A stretch of DNA of 64,000 bases, from NCBI GenBank assembly GCA_000697055.1, contig JNDT01002270.1, positions 26,074 through 90,073 on the forward strand. Direction: 5' to 3'. Made by a program: the position numbers and the translations under genes. The stretch is from Saksenaea vasiformis B4078 (Eukaryota; Mucoromycota; Mucoromycetes; Mucorales; Saksenaeaceae). Numbering within the stretch: position 1 is the first letter of the stretch; each line of letters opens with the position of its first letter. Shown piece by piece: positions 40,215-50,550 of this stretch. The notes beneath the pieces are model-generated. The model was not told where the DNA came from and ran no database searches. It worked only from the letters and a program-made list of their open reading frames with translations.

Positions 40215-40335
40215 AGCATTTAAATAAAGAAAGGAAAAAGAGGGAAACAGGGAGTAACAGAAAAAAAGAAAAAGAAATCAGCGACAGTCAGAATGCTGTG
40301 CGAAGGTCCTGTGACGAGGTGCATGCATTCTCTGT

Positions 40336-40968
40336 TTATATGTTTTCGAATAGATCAATTAAGCGCTTCAGCCCCGTCAACCATGAACCATGTCTATCAT
40401 ACTGTGTTGTCATCAGTTCTGTGTGTATTTTCCTTGCTTTCTCCCAGTCTTTTGCTTGCAGTGCTGCCAAGAAAAGAAGAAAAAAAAAAGGTTAAGGTTT
40501 TCCTATCGATTGGTTGTGTACCTTGACACAATGCACTGAGCGATCTGGTAACATATACATTCGCGTTGACAATATCCTTTTGCATATCTTCGATTCGTCT
40601 CCTAGTGTCTTCCAATACCCGTTTCTGCGTTCCTGACTATGAAAGAAGACAACACTTCATCAGGCAACTAGTCTGCTTCTTCCATACTCACGTTATATTT
40701 CAATTGACATTCGCAAAGGACCATCTTCAATATGTCCGTTATTTCATTTTTATCAACGCTATCGAGCGAAGCATCGTCTGCTTGTTGGAAGATCTACCGA
40801 CGATGAGTTGCCGCCAAAGGGATGATCATCTTACAGTCTCGGGTGGATCATTCTGCAATCATTCGATTTCAGTGAGTCGTTCTTGTACCAGTGTGGTGCA
40901 CATACCCAATGATTTTCAATAACTGCTGTTCTGAAATCTGCTGGAATGGTCGTCGATGTCACCCTCAT
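40336..40968 (-). CDS. SRA1 / Sec31 C-terminal-like domain protein
   Basis: Five exons on the minus strand: 40968-40906, 40852-40835 (an 18-nt microexon), 40793-40692, 40636-40522 and 40463-40336. They sum to 426 nt (141 aa). The N terminus carries the HWNDPP motif typical of SRA1 proteins. The C-terminal helical bundle (KRVLEDTRRRIEDM, then ARKIHTELMTTQYDRHG and WLTGLKRLIDLF) matches the SRA1/Sec31 family. The whole protein is little more than this domain, so it is an SRA1-type protein rather than a full Sec31. Its function in fungi is not well defined. An upstream ATG at 41005 is out of frame. The gene is in tandem with CCR4, with 121 bp between its stop and the CCR4 start. Confidence 0.82.
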
Positions 40969-42306
40969 TATTGATTGCAAAGAAGTTGAACGCTGAAGCG
41001 GACATTTTTTTTTGCTTTTGGAATTCAGGGCGATCCAAGGTAAAATATTTAACCGTTATGAAACGGACCGACTTGGCTGGCCTAAGTGTATTGTTTTGGC
41101 ATTACGGTGCGTCAATAGAAAGCTGAAATGGGAACGTAAAGTCTACACAATTTAAGAACAGACGGGAGGAATTTGGAGTACATAACGATAGATTTACTTC
41201 GGCAGACATGTCTGATGGTCAATATCAGCCATTGTTCTTCGCAGTATCACAACTTTATCCCGTAACCATAGCCAAACATGTAATACTCACACGGACTTCA
41301 TGCCGCCCTATCTTTGTGATAAATTGCTCCACCTTTCTCTCTGATCAGTACTTAGTGCGTATTCCCGTAAGGCCGTCCATATCTGGATATCATTTCAGCG
41401 AGCGCCGTTAGGATAGGATAAATGAACAGCTATTACCTAGAAACAGCAGCCCAAACATATACACTTATTGCGAGTTGCTGAATAGATGTTTACGCTAATT
41501 ATCAAGTTTACGTCTCCGGACGAAAGTCTGGTGTGTGGTAGATTTGGAGGAGGAAGCTTAGTATCATTAACCACCGATAGGTGGACCGCAGACGACTCGA
41601 ATCAATGCAACATAGGACAATCCGTTGAGGAAGGTGAGTGAAGCTGAGTATGACAACGTTTACTTAAGTAACTGCCATTGAGCACTACGATGGTCAAGCA
41701 GTTTGTGACAGGGGTTTGCGAAAATTCAACTATTTTCTTAGCGCAAACTCAGTTCTCCGTGGACGCGTGGTTTATTTAGAGTAGCGTAAAAACTTGTTCA
41801 ATAAACATTAATTTGTTACATTTTGTCCTGCAGGTAGCTGCTCCTCTCATTAAAGCGCGACATCCGGGAAACATGGGTCTATGGTTCCACGTATATTCAG
41901 CATTTCTTCCCACAAAACGTCAGCGAATTGATGTGGCGTCCTCATTCGGCTGGCTCACAGAGAGCATCTTCAGATGAGGCAAGCTGGCAAGACGTTATGT
42001 ACATTGTGTCCGAAGATTATTCTTGTGACACAACATTGCCTGGATTGAATCGTCTCATAATAGCCGATAATGCAGTGCTATCTTGAGCAGGGGTATGAAA
42101 GGCGGCAGATAAAGATCGTAGCAGTGTTTGAGAAAATATTTTGCGCAATGCCTTTTGCTTACCAAAACCGAAGCTACTGCGCGTTTCGCATTTTCAGGCG
42201 ATTACTGTTGCCAGCCAGAACTGTTTTCATTGGCTCAAAATCACGGTCTTTGAACTATTCACCGGAAGCACACCAACTTTACTTTTCCCGTTTCTTCATT
42301 CGCACC
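40969..42306. other. intergenic with a fragment of the dispersed repeat
   Basis: No gene is seen. A right-end fragment of the dispersed repeat family lies at 41731-41806. Confidence 0.45.
41731..41806 (+). repeat. right-end fragment of the dispersed repeat family
   Basis: The sequence GCGCAAACTC...GTGGACGCGTGG...GTAGCGTAAAAAC...TTCAATAA matches the right arm and inner spacer end of copies B and C. No body of the element is present next to it. Confidence 0.7.
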
Positions 42307-42852
42307 ATGGAGCAACAAGATAATGGCAATGCAAGCTATCTTGCCATGTTAAACAACAAAACTATCAATCCTCCAACAAAGCCAAAGGAGCCTGAGGAGC
42401 CAAAACCCACAGTGAAACTAGCGTCTGCGGCATTTTCAGCTGCTACTTCAGCTCATCAGTCGTTAAAAGATGCGTCAAAAGATTTAGATCTCGTTTCGGA
42501 GACAGATGCTCCTTTTGAAGCACTTAATATCGAGTGGAAGAAATCAGAACTGCCAACCACAAAAGAACTCGTCGAACTCGGGCTTGTCGAAGAAGACGGG
42601 GAGCATAAGGTAGAAACGGTGTCGGCATTTTTTGAACCTCTCACGTCGGAAGACAACGACCCATACAATCAGGCGGCTGGTTTCCGCGCGCTGTTACAGA
42701 AATTCAAAGAACTCTTTGGCGAAGCAGAAGAGAATATAAAAGTGTACTTGATTGGCGAAACAACAATCACGGTACTAATTCTCGGTCTGGTTCGCGGTGG
42801 TGATAACGGAAATGCGTTGGTGGGTCTTAGGAGTATTTCGGTGGAGACATAA
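42307..42852 (+). CDS. nuclease A inhibitor-like (NuiA-like) domain protein
   Basis: Single exon, 182 codons (181 aa). ATG 42307 was chosen over the in-frame ATG at 42070 because it has a strong CACCATGG context and the upstream part looks non-coding. The N-terminal 80 residues are Pro/Lys/Ala-rich and probably disordered. The C-terminal half has FFEPLTSEDNDPYNQAAGFRAL, then ENIKVYLIGETTITVLILG and the end ALVGLRSISVET. This pattern fits fungal members of the nuclease A inhibitor-like family. No cellular role is established for these fungal proteins as far as I know. There is no signal peptide. Confidence 0.55.
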   Translation: MEQQDNGNASYLAMLNNKTINPPTKPKEPEEPKPTVKLASAAFSAATSAHQSLKDASKDLDLVSETDAPFEALNIEWKKSELPTTKELVELGLVEEDGEHKVETVSAFFEPLTSEDNDPYNQAAGFRALLQKFKELFGEAEENIKVYLIGETTITVLILGLVRGGDNGNALVGLRSISVET

Positions 42853-43196
42853 GAATTAGCAAATAAAAAATAAAAAATGCTTGCTTCCTACTTCTGCCAA
42901 GAGGACGCGGTGTTCTTCGTTATTCAAGAGCGTCCTTGTTACATATGAACTTACGCTACTTTCTTTGTCTTATGCATCAATGGGGGATTTTTACAAACCT
43001 GTAACCTGCAGATAATGGGTGGTCACCATATAAGTCTGTGAACAATACTGATGCATGGTGCATAGGACTTGCTACCATGTTTGTAGGCGTAACCTATTCC
43101 TCCTTACTACTACTCGAAATAGTACATGGTTGACACACTAACACTAGAAGCATGGTGATTGCCGCGATAACCCTGTGGACTCGCGACCTGCGATGC
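42853..43196. other. no gene seen
   Basis: Short spacer downstream of the NuiA-like gene with no recognisable feature. Confidence 0.4.
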
Positions 43197-43439
43197 TTAA
43201 TGCACTTTGAAAGATCTTAAGGCATATGTTGTTGCTGTGCAGATTGATTTGCTACTACTGAGCGCATAACTGTAGTACCCCGTCATCAACACCCAAAAAC
43301 CTTGGACAATGAGAAGCGAGTAAAGCAACCAATTGCCTTTAGCTGAAAGGATCTCGCAGCTGGCCAGTATCTGAGACCTGATTATGCAACTTATGTGGAT
43401 AGACTGTATATGCTCGGCTGAGGTTGAGCTTAGTAGCAC
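43197..43439 (-). pseudogene. remnant ORF of a Mucorales-type family
   Basis: An 80-codon minus-strand frame with LLYSLLIVQGFWVLMTGYYS and ATTYALRS resembles the C-terminal part of a repeated Mucorales ORF family, the same style as the remnant at 31183-31548. The rest is missing. Confidence 0.35.
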
Positions 43440-43601
43440 CAGTTTCTATTCCTGCTGGCGAGTTTGGTCGTTTGACACACGGTTAATTATTTTGCCTCCG
43501 GATGTTTTCTGATAACACGGAGACGCCGTGCTGCTGTATTACACTGCAGGACGCTACCTAAGTTTTGATGTATTCCTTCTTTTCTTTCTAGTTTCTGCAC
43601 C

Positions 43602-45371
43602 ATGACCGCTCGCCACCATCGCAATTCATGGAAAGTCACTTGTGGCTGCCCTGTGGACCGTGCACTCCACCGCGAGGAGAACTACATTTTCATTACTGAT
43701 GCGCACAGGCACTCTTCGGACGGGAAGAGTTACATGGCCTACTCGATTCGCATCGGTGTAAATGTCTGCCCTTCGTCACCATTCTTTGCCGTACTGACTT
43801 TGTTCAAAAGGATAGCGAAATAAAGCGTCGATACAGCGAATTTGAGTCGCTGCGCAATATTTTGATCAGACTTTATCCGGCGGTTGTCGTTCCACCTATC
43901 CCTGGAAAGCATACTCTTGGTAGGCAAAAATGTCATGCTGTTTTGATTGAACTAGAAAATCCATATATTTTTTAGTCGATTATGCAGCCTTTCGGACCAA
44001 AGATGACAGAACAATGGTTGAAAGGAGAAAGCGCATGCTACAAACTTTTTTGAACAGACTAGCTGCACATCCAGAACTTGGAAAGGAGCATGTCTTCCAT
44101 CAATTTTTGGAAAGCACAGTAGTTTGGGTACGATCTTGTTCACTTGTGTGTATATTAAGCTCAATCTGTCTACTTTGAAGTCGGCTTTATTGAACTCAAC
44201 TCCATTGTCATCATTACCTCGGAATCCGTTACATATGGTGATCAGCAAATCATCCTCGGCTTCGAGTTCAATCCTGAGTCATCCGTTGATCCCGTCACCA
44301 CCCTCGACTTATGTGCTCAAAACGCCAGATCCACGATTCACGGACTCTGAAAATCTGAAATTCCATATTTCCAATTACTTGAGCAATCATCTTGATAAGA
44401 GCCAACGAAGGATCATACGACGGCTCGGAGGTGAAATGGCTGGACTTTATGAAAAGTAAGCTGACATTTTTTTTTCTAAAGAACTTGTCAACGACGATAC
44501 CGAAGCAGGTGCAGCCTACAATGCTCTCAGTCTATACGAGGATGGGCCACTCGCAAATGCAATCGAAAAGATCGGTGAGACGGTGGATAGCACGGCCAAC
44601 GAGACAAGAAAAATGGTAAGCTCTATGATGGGCGCACACATGTGATCATTTAACAGGTGAATATCCATTTAGGTTGAAGCACTCGAAGGTGAGTTCGCTG
44701 AACCCATCCAGGAACAGGCCCAGCTTGCCGAAGTCATCAAGCAGGTATTAAGGTTCCGATATCTGAAGCATGCTCAGGTGGAGATGATAGAAATGTCTCT
44801 TAACTCCAAGAAAGAGGCATTGGAGAGCTTGCTACGGATAGAACACGAGACAAAGCGAATGGAAGAGAGTACTCCCATCCTTGAACCTGAGGATCTGGCT
44901 GAGACAATGACATTAACAAGACGCCATTCCGCACGTTGGCGTACTCCAGTGAGTCTGTTCACTGTTTTTGGGCATACATTACAAAATATTGTGGACGTCG
45001 ATCCCGCTGCAACAAGGCGCCACCAAATCAGCCGATCAAAGGAAGTTGTGGGCGTGGTAAGGATTGGACCGATACATGCTACCATCTCATCTCCGGATGC
45101 ACTCTAGCTTCAAGAAGCCCTACATGTCACACGCAAAGATCTAGCTGATGTGTCCGTAGATTTACAAGCTGATTTGGACAGATTGCAGCGAGAAAAGATC
45201 CGGGATATCCGGGATATGCTTATTGCTTATGCAAAGACCCACATTCGGTACTGTCAAAAGGTGAGTTGAATGATGAAAGAAACTCTGAGTTAAGCCTTGG
45301 AACTTCATTGTATTCAGAACCTCGACTCCTGGCAAGCTTCCCGGGAAGCAGTAGATAAAATTCCGATCTAA
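43602..45371 (+). CDS. sorting nexin of the SNX41/Atg20 type
   Basis: Eight exons: 43602-43757, 43811-43919, 43976-44127, 44181-44430, 44482-44615, 44673-45056, 45108-45260 and 45318-45371. They sum to 1392 nt (463 aa). These sorting nexins act in endosome-to-Golgi recycling and, for Atg20, in selective autophagy. A PX domain spans about residues 10-135 with [24 protein letters not shown] and the second basic patch [13 protein letters not shown], the expected PI3P-binding elements. The BAR-like helical part follows from about 190, with [25 protein letters not shown] and [20 protein letters not shown]. The N terminus is short compared with many SNX41 and Atg20 proteins. I cannot separate SNX41 from Atg20 by eye. 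Confidence 0.88.
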
Positions 45372-45422
45372 CAACTGCTGTGTACATACTTTATTTTTTC
45401 TTGTCTATGGTTTACTATTTAT

Positions 45423-46080
45423 TGAATGGATTTTTACAATACTCTATGTAAATTTTACATCCATCAAAAGCCATTTTGCACTAAGAAAGGGATGAAATAT
45501 GCGGTTATCAGTATATAAATTGGCGATAAAATGATACTCCACTTACATCAATTTATTTTCCAGATGGACACAAAATTTGTTCGAGCAGCATAAAATTCAT
45601 TCACGGTTAGTACATAGAAGAGACTTTGGTGCCAATTCACTTAACCCCCGAAGGGTATTCCCACTTCGTAGTGGGAGCCCGTGCCGCACCTTAGACCGGT
45701 GGGCCCGGCGAAAATCGATAATGGCCACACGACCGACTTTTGGGAAGCAGTACAGAGATTTGGACGATGCAGCACCCGGCGAGGACTTGAAGAATGTAAG
45801 AATGAGTGACAACTGTGCATACAAATAGATATCATTTCACTTTTCGAACGTGACACGAGGGAGCTCACTCACTAAGGCAAGGTGGTTCGAACAGAGGTCT
45901 TGTAGGCTAATATATAAACATGGGGAATGAATGATCCTGTATAATTTTGAAGAATTGACATCCTTACCGGGATGTTGTTTTTAAGAACAGAGCCAGGGAA
46001 ATAAAAGATGATTCATGCGTGCCTTTAAATACGGATCATTTTGGGTGGAACCTGTGTATATCGTGGGACATTTTTACGGC
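45423..46080 (-). repeat. dispersed repeat copy D
   Basis: Orientation as copy A. The inverted repeat is at the left: 45424-45464 against 45564-45602. The body retains the CTTAACCCCCGAAGGGTAT block and the CCTTTAAATACGGATCATTTT end. The middle contains extra GC-rich sequence. It starts about 50 bp after the sorting nexin stop codon. Confidence 0.75.
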
Positions 46081-46373
46081 TTTCCGATGGGATACTGGGA
46101 ACCCATCACCGGAGTACCCACAATGCAAGACTCTGATTATCCAGGCGCAAACTATCCCTTGGATAAACGCGAAACGACTTCTCAGCGCAAAGACGCGTCA
46201 TTTCCCAGTGCAAAATACACTTCGACTTGCGCGGAAAAGGACATCTAGTTGAAGCAAACATTTATTCTATGGTTATAAATTCTGCATCTGTTTCTCTAGT
46301 TCGAATTGCATATTTACAAAATCAACGACATCTATCCAACGAAATAAGTCCGGTGTATATGTTCTCTTTTTGT

Positions 46374-47789
46374 TCATTTCTTACCATCGCCGTAGTGTTG
46401 TCGAAGATCTACATTTGCAGGAAGTGCATCATGTGCTCTGGCCTCCTCCTTGGACATGCACACTGTGTTTAGATAACTCAATGGCTTGCTTCTATCCCAT
46501 CGTGCTAATGCTATGCGATCTTGTGGTCCAGAAATAATGCTCTTTCCGGACCACAATTCGTCAAAGATATAGCCCACGTCAGCCACGGATAGAGGACATG
46601 GTCTATCAAAGGGAAAGGATGGGCTGAGTCAAAAAAAAACGAAGAAAATCGGGATGTCCTTTTCCATACATGTCTCCGTAAACCTTGTTTTCACGCGTTA
46701 CGAGCTCACGATGGATGCGTGCGTATGTACCGTCTCGTGGTTTTTGGTTTGGCGCAGCCAAGGCAGAAAAGGAAGCAAGTTCAAGCAAGATATGGGTTGC
46801 AATGGCCATACCAAACATGGCTGGCACAGGACCCAGAGCAGGCAATTGATAGTTGCTTCGTGATGCAAAATCCAAATGCTTCGATTTCTCAATGGAAAAG
46901 GCAACAGGTATTCCTCTATCAATCTGCATTTTCCTAAGTTTACGTCGCAAGCTTCGTGCACCCAGATCGTCTAGTCGAGAAGACATTAGACAACTACAAA
47001 AAGCTAACATTCGTGAATTTACCAACTGTGTCACTGATATCTGAAATCTGGATGCGTGTTGGATCTGCCTTCCCACCCGCACTGATGTGACTGATCACCT
47101 TTAACTGCTTGGTATGGCAGTATCGGATCAACTCGATCTTCGTATCCAAAGTATCCACCGCATCTACCACATAATCCGGGTTGCCTACAATTGAACGAGC
47201 AACATTAACAATATGTCTTATCCCTATTCTTCTTACCAGACAGAAGTTCCTCTCTGTTATGGACTGTGAGTAATTCGACGCGACTTTCGACTTGCACAAA
47301 TGGTGCAATTTCCTTGAAATGTTTTTCCAGGACAACCGCCTTGGGAAGGCCAAGATCGCTAGCTCTCGCTGTTGCATGTACCGCCATACCTGCAGGTCCT
47401 ACCGATGCAGGATCGATGATGCGAATTTTCCCGACACCTGCGCGCAAGAGCATTAACGCGACCCAAGATCCGACGCTGCCGGCGCCGACAATGACGACAA
47501 AAGAATTCCGGACTTTACGAACGCCTTCTTCTCCTAAAAAGGCGATGTTACGAGCAAGTTGTTCCTCAATAAGCGATTGGTCATGCTCGATGCAACTAAC
47601 AGGTGGCGTCCACGCGGGCGGATGCACAGGAATAGCTTCGTCAGGCGCTGGTGATTGTCGATGTCGTTGAACAGCTTGAAATGTGAAAATGGCGGACGCT
47701 GTTAAAGCCGCAGCCGTTATAGCAGTTAGCGTTAGTTTAGCTGGATCGGGATGCTTTTCGACAAATTGAACCAGACTCTTCAACGGCAT
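46374..47789 (-). CDS. TcdA-like tRNA threonylcarbamoyladenosine dehydratase (E1-like)
   Basis: Four exons on the minus strand, 47789-47237, 47184-47023, 46970-46670 and 46623-46374, give 1266 nt (421 aa). The family converts t6A to its cyclic form in tRNA position 37 using an E1-like adenylation fold. Residues about 16-36 form a membrane segment, as in the mitochondrial outer membrane fungal proteins Tcd1/Tcd2. The dinucleotide-type loop VVIVGAGSVGSW is present, followed by DISDT and RWDRSKPLSYLN near the end. Odd: the stretch after the conserved acidic residue reads DPASVGPAGMAVHATA where the family has a D-x-D-x-V...(S/T)xNR(H/Q) pattern, so the Asn-Arg pair is missing. The protein could be impaired or a diverged paralogue. 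Fold assignment is secure; activity is uncertain. Confidence 0.85.
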
Positions 47790-48339
47790 GGTGCTGAAGG
47801 AAAACAGCGTCTTAATCCGTGTTTTTTGTGGGTCGAAATTTTTCGCCGCTTGAAACTGTCAACCTCGATGTTGACCAGCAATGTCAAGCAACAAGGTCAG
47901 TGCCCTGCAAGCTACAAATCTACTGCACATTCTTTACTTCTATCCACTATACCTTTTTACCAGAAAAAAGTATCAGATCTCTGTATTAATTGTTGACTAA
48001 AGCACGCAAGACGATATAGTAGTGGATTATTTCCTCTCTCTATCATATGTATAAGTTTGCTACAAAAAGGACGAGGGAGCGAAATCGAAAAGTTTATCTT
48101 ACTTTGGATAATTTCCTGCTGAGAACTTCTTTATTATCTTCCAAGTGCTGTTGGTGTCACACGGAGTGGCTGAAAATGCATAACAAGTGATCGGAAAAAG
48201 AGAGCGCATGTTGGCACAGTTTTATTGTGATTATGATGCTTGAGACGCAGATAGGAAGTATGCAGTCTTATACCAGTAAGGGTAAAGGGAAGAGAAGAAA
48301 AAGGCAGAGTTGGCGATTCGTGATCCAACATATTAAGGT
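47790..48339. other. intergenic, no gene seen
   Basis: The 5' flank of the TcdA-like gene and 3' flank of the F-box gene. No further feature is recognised. Confidence 0.4.
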
Positions 48340-49446
48340 TCATTTCACGTATGGTCTGGTGAGACCTACTACATTTTTCCACGTTGATTCTGCCATAACA
48401 GTCATAGCATCCCAAGCAGTGATAAGATGTGTCAACCACAGAAAGGGCATAAAGGTTTTTGTTGAAGAATTGGGTTCTTCATGTTCGACCACGAGTTCCT
48501 TAGATACATGGCTACCGCACGGAATAAGACGAACCCAGTCCAATTCCTTAAAAAGGGATATTAAACTATCTACGCTTTTAACGCATCTCGCTTCTTCTTA
48601 CCAGCCCAGATTTCCATAACCGTGTTTTCTTCTCATGGGTTACCATTACATCAGTAAATCCTCCTTTGACATGTATAACATCGGGGATCGTTAGTCGGAT
48701 CCAAGAATCAGTAACAACCTCGGGCCTACGGAAGAAATCCACTGGTGTTGTAAACCTGTTCGTTTCCTTCGGATTTGCCTAACACTAGATAGTTAGTGGA
48801 CAAGTCTTGCAGTTTTATTTTTCCTTACAAGGGATGTTGATGTGAAATCAAGTGGTTCATTCCATCGTGCAGGATAGGACACGCGGATCCGCCATTGAGC
48901 TTGATATGCACCTGGTGAAACGCCTTCAAACAAACCATGAATCTATCGCAAAGCCGTCAGATCCTTTTTCTCATAAATGACGTAGGAGACTGTCGTACAT
49001 CTAACCAGCAGATGGATTGAAGTTTAATTGTGCGACCGTATATGCTTTGTGTTGTGTCTACAATTTGCCAGTACGGGTGATGGATGTGCGCGACGGTCAT
49101 TTCTTTTGCAACAGACAATTGCAATAGTGCTTCGCCTCTTTTTTAGTTTTCCACATTGTCAAACTATCCATAGGTTTTACCTTTCGATTTATATACTTCG
49201 CGCCATGAAGAAGTTGTCGACAGGCCGCTTGATTTATGAGGAAATCTCCGTTCGAACATGGTACGCCACAGTGATTCATCCTGAAGGAAGTCTTGAAAAG
49301 AACAACACGTCTACGTGAATTCCGTTAAGGATGGTTTAGGTAGGAAGGATTAAACCCACCTTACCGATTTGTTCGATCTCTGCTTCAGATAACCAACTAA
49401 ATATTTTGTATAATAATTCTCTGGGTAAAGACGTCAACGTAAGCAT
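48340..49446 (-). CDS. F-box protein with PP2-like lectin-type domain
   Basis: Six exons on the minus strand: 49446-49365, 49291-49181, 49102-48999, 48942-48829, 48778-48602 and 48546-48340. They sum to 795 nt (264 aa). The N terminus is a compact F-box (LTSLPRELLYKIFSWL, then DESLWRTMFERRF), which would link to Skp1 of an SCF ubiquitin ligase. The rest resembles the phloem-protein-2 type beta domain seen in F-box/PP2 proteins: KLQSICWLDIHG, PGAYQAQWRIRVSYP and RLWKSGLELDWVRLIP. The last about 45 residues are not conserved. The single exons look like noise when read alone; the chain was accepted because all six phases fit. The substrate is unknown. Confidence 0.78.
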
Positions 49447-49614
49447 GGCTGAAAGAGAGTAAGAAAAAGCTTCATCATCTGCAAAAAAACCGCCTTATAA
49501 ACTAAACGATGCATTTGTTCGACATTTCGACCAAGTGGACGAATAAAACAACAAATGTTCCTGCGATCACTTTTTTCGTATCTCCTTTAATTTTTATTTT
49601 CTTTTACCGACATT
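49447..49614. promoter_or_regulatory. divergent promoter between F-box gene and orphan gene
   Basis: A 168-bp gap lies between two divergent start codons. It has a T-rich stretch near 49566-49604 on the side of the plus-strand gene. No TATA box is clear. Confidence 0.4.
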
Positions 49615-50513
49615 ATGACGGATCTGGTCAACAGCGTGAAATATATAATCCAGCACGGTATTCCTGATAGATTAGAACGTATGCAGTCTTTGCCCAAGCC
49701 AGAAATAAGTCGCAAGAAACGTGCGCTAGATCAAAACAGTGCTTTGTGCTACACAGGTGCACCAACAGAGCTATACACCCTGGAATCCATTACCAAAGAA
49801 GAAGCGGAGTATTTACTCAATTATGCAAACACACGTAAACCATCATCTCGAACAGTGATAAGTAATTGACACATCACTTTACCTAGTCAAAGTTTGGTGT
49901 CGGCACGAAACGATGCAAAGGTACACAAATGACCAGAGCGTGTTCCACATGCTAAACTTTATTACTAGTGATTACCCTGAAAATGACGAGCGTATCTGCA
50001 TTTGGAGTAAAGGTAAACTGATGCAGGGATATGGTGATAAGAAGGGGAACAGAACGTACTTTAATACTTTGAAAGTTATTCATTCGGGTGTGATCAAAGC
50101 GGAAGAACATGCATTGAAGACACTGGATGTTATCGCCGACAATCAGTTGAAACGCATAAAATTACATAGGCAAAGAAAGATTTTTACTCTATTTCTCCAT
50201 ATATATTAATAGCCCTTTATCTTATCAAAATTAGGTCAACAGAAGCAGAAGAAGTGATGCATCAACGGTTAGATCTTTAACTTATACTTGCCCTTTTTGA
50301 TTCTTTTTTTTTTTGACACAGCGGTTGTAGCACTTTCGATGAAGTATACACTATCAAGTTGAAATTTTACATCCAAGAAATTCAAAATGCATGTAAGTAC
50401 CACATAGTGGAAGTAAATCAAAGAAAAGAGTACAATCATCGCTGAATTACGCCGCAGATAAGGTGTTCTGCGAAGTGGCTTCCGAACTTTATCATGCCCG
50501 CCATTGTGGCTGA
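49615..50513 (+). CDS. orphan protein of about 220 aa, function unknown
   Basis: Five exons, 49615-49834, 49887-50169, 50235-50267, 50322-50392 and 50458-50513, give 663 nt (220 aa). Intron 2 is best explained as GC-AG (ATAG|GCAAAG), because no GT donor exists there and all later phases then fit. The protein is mostly polar and helical, with ITKEEAEYLLNYANT, KGNRTYFNTLKVIHSG and an end YKVFCEVASELYHARHCG. I see no signal peptide, membrane segment or known motif and do not recognise the family. It is followed after only 37 bp by the HAUS4-like gene on the same strand, so the two could be linked in expression. Confidence 0.6.
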
Positions 50514-50550
50514 CTAGCGCATCCTTTTTAATTCCCTTCCACACGAATAA

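Noticed and set aside
40293..40526. Plus-strand frames opposite the SRA1-domain and CCR4 region
   Set aside because: They are shadows of real minus-strand exons with family matches.
42070..42306. Upstream extension of the NuiA-like frame to ATG 42070
   Set aside because: The extra 79 residues look random, and ATG 42307 has a much better context; a transcript start upstream would be needed to accept it.
48340..48543. Minus-strand frame first read as the end of a CENP-B/Tigger-type transposase
   Set aside because: Working through the flanking sequence gave five upstream exons in phase that form an F-box/PP2-like protein, so the frame is its last exon.
50269..50544. Minus-strand 91-codon frame that could be a small basic protein
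   Set aside because: The plus strand of the same stretch carries two exons that complete the orphan gene in frame; the minus frame is a shadow.
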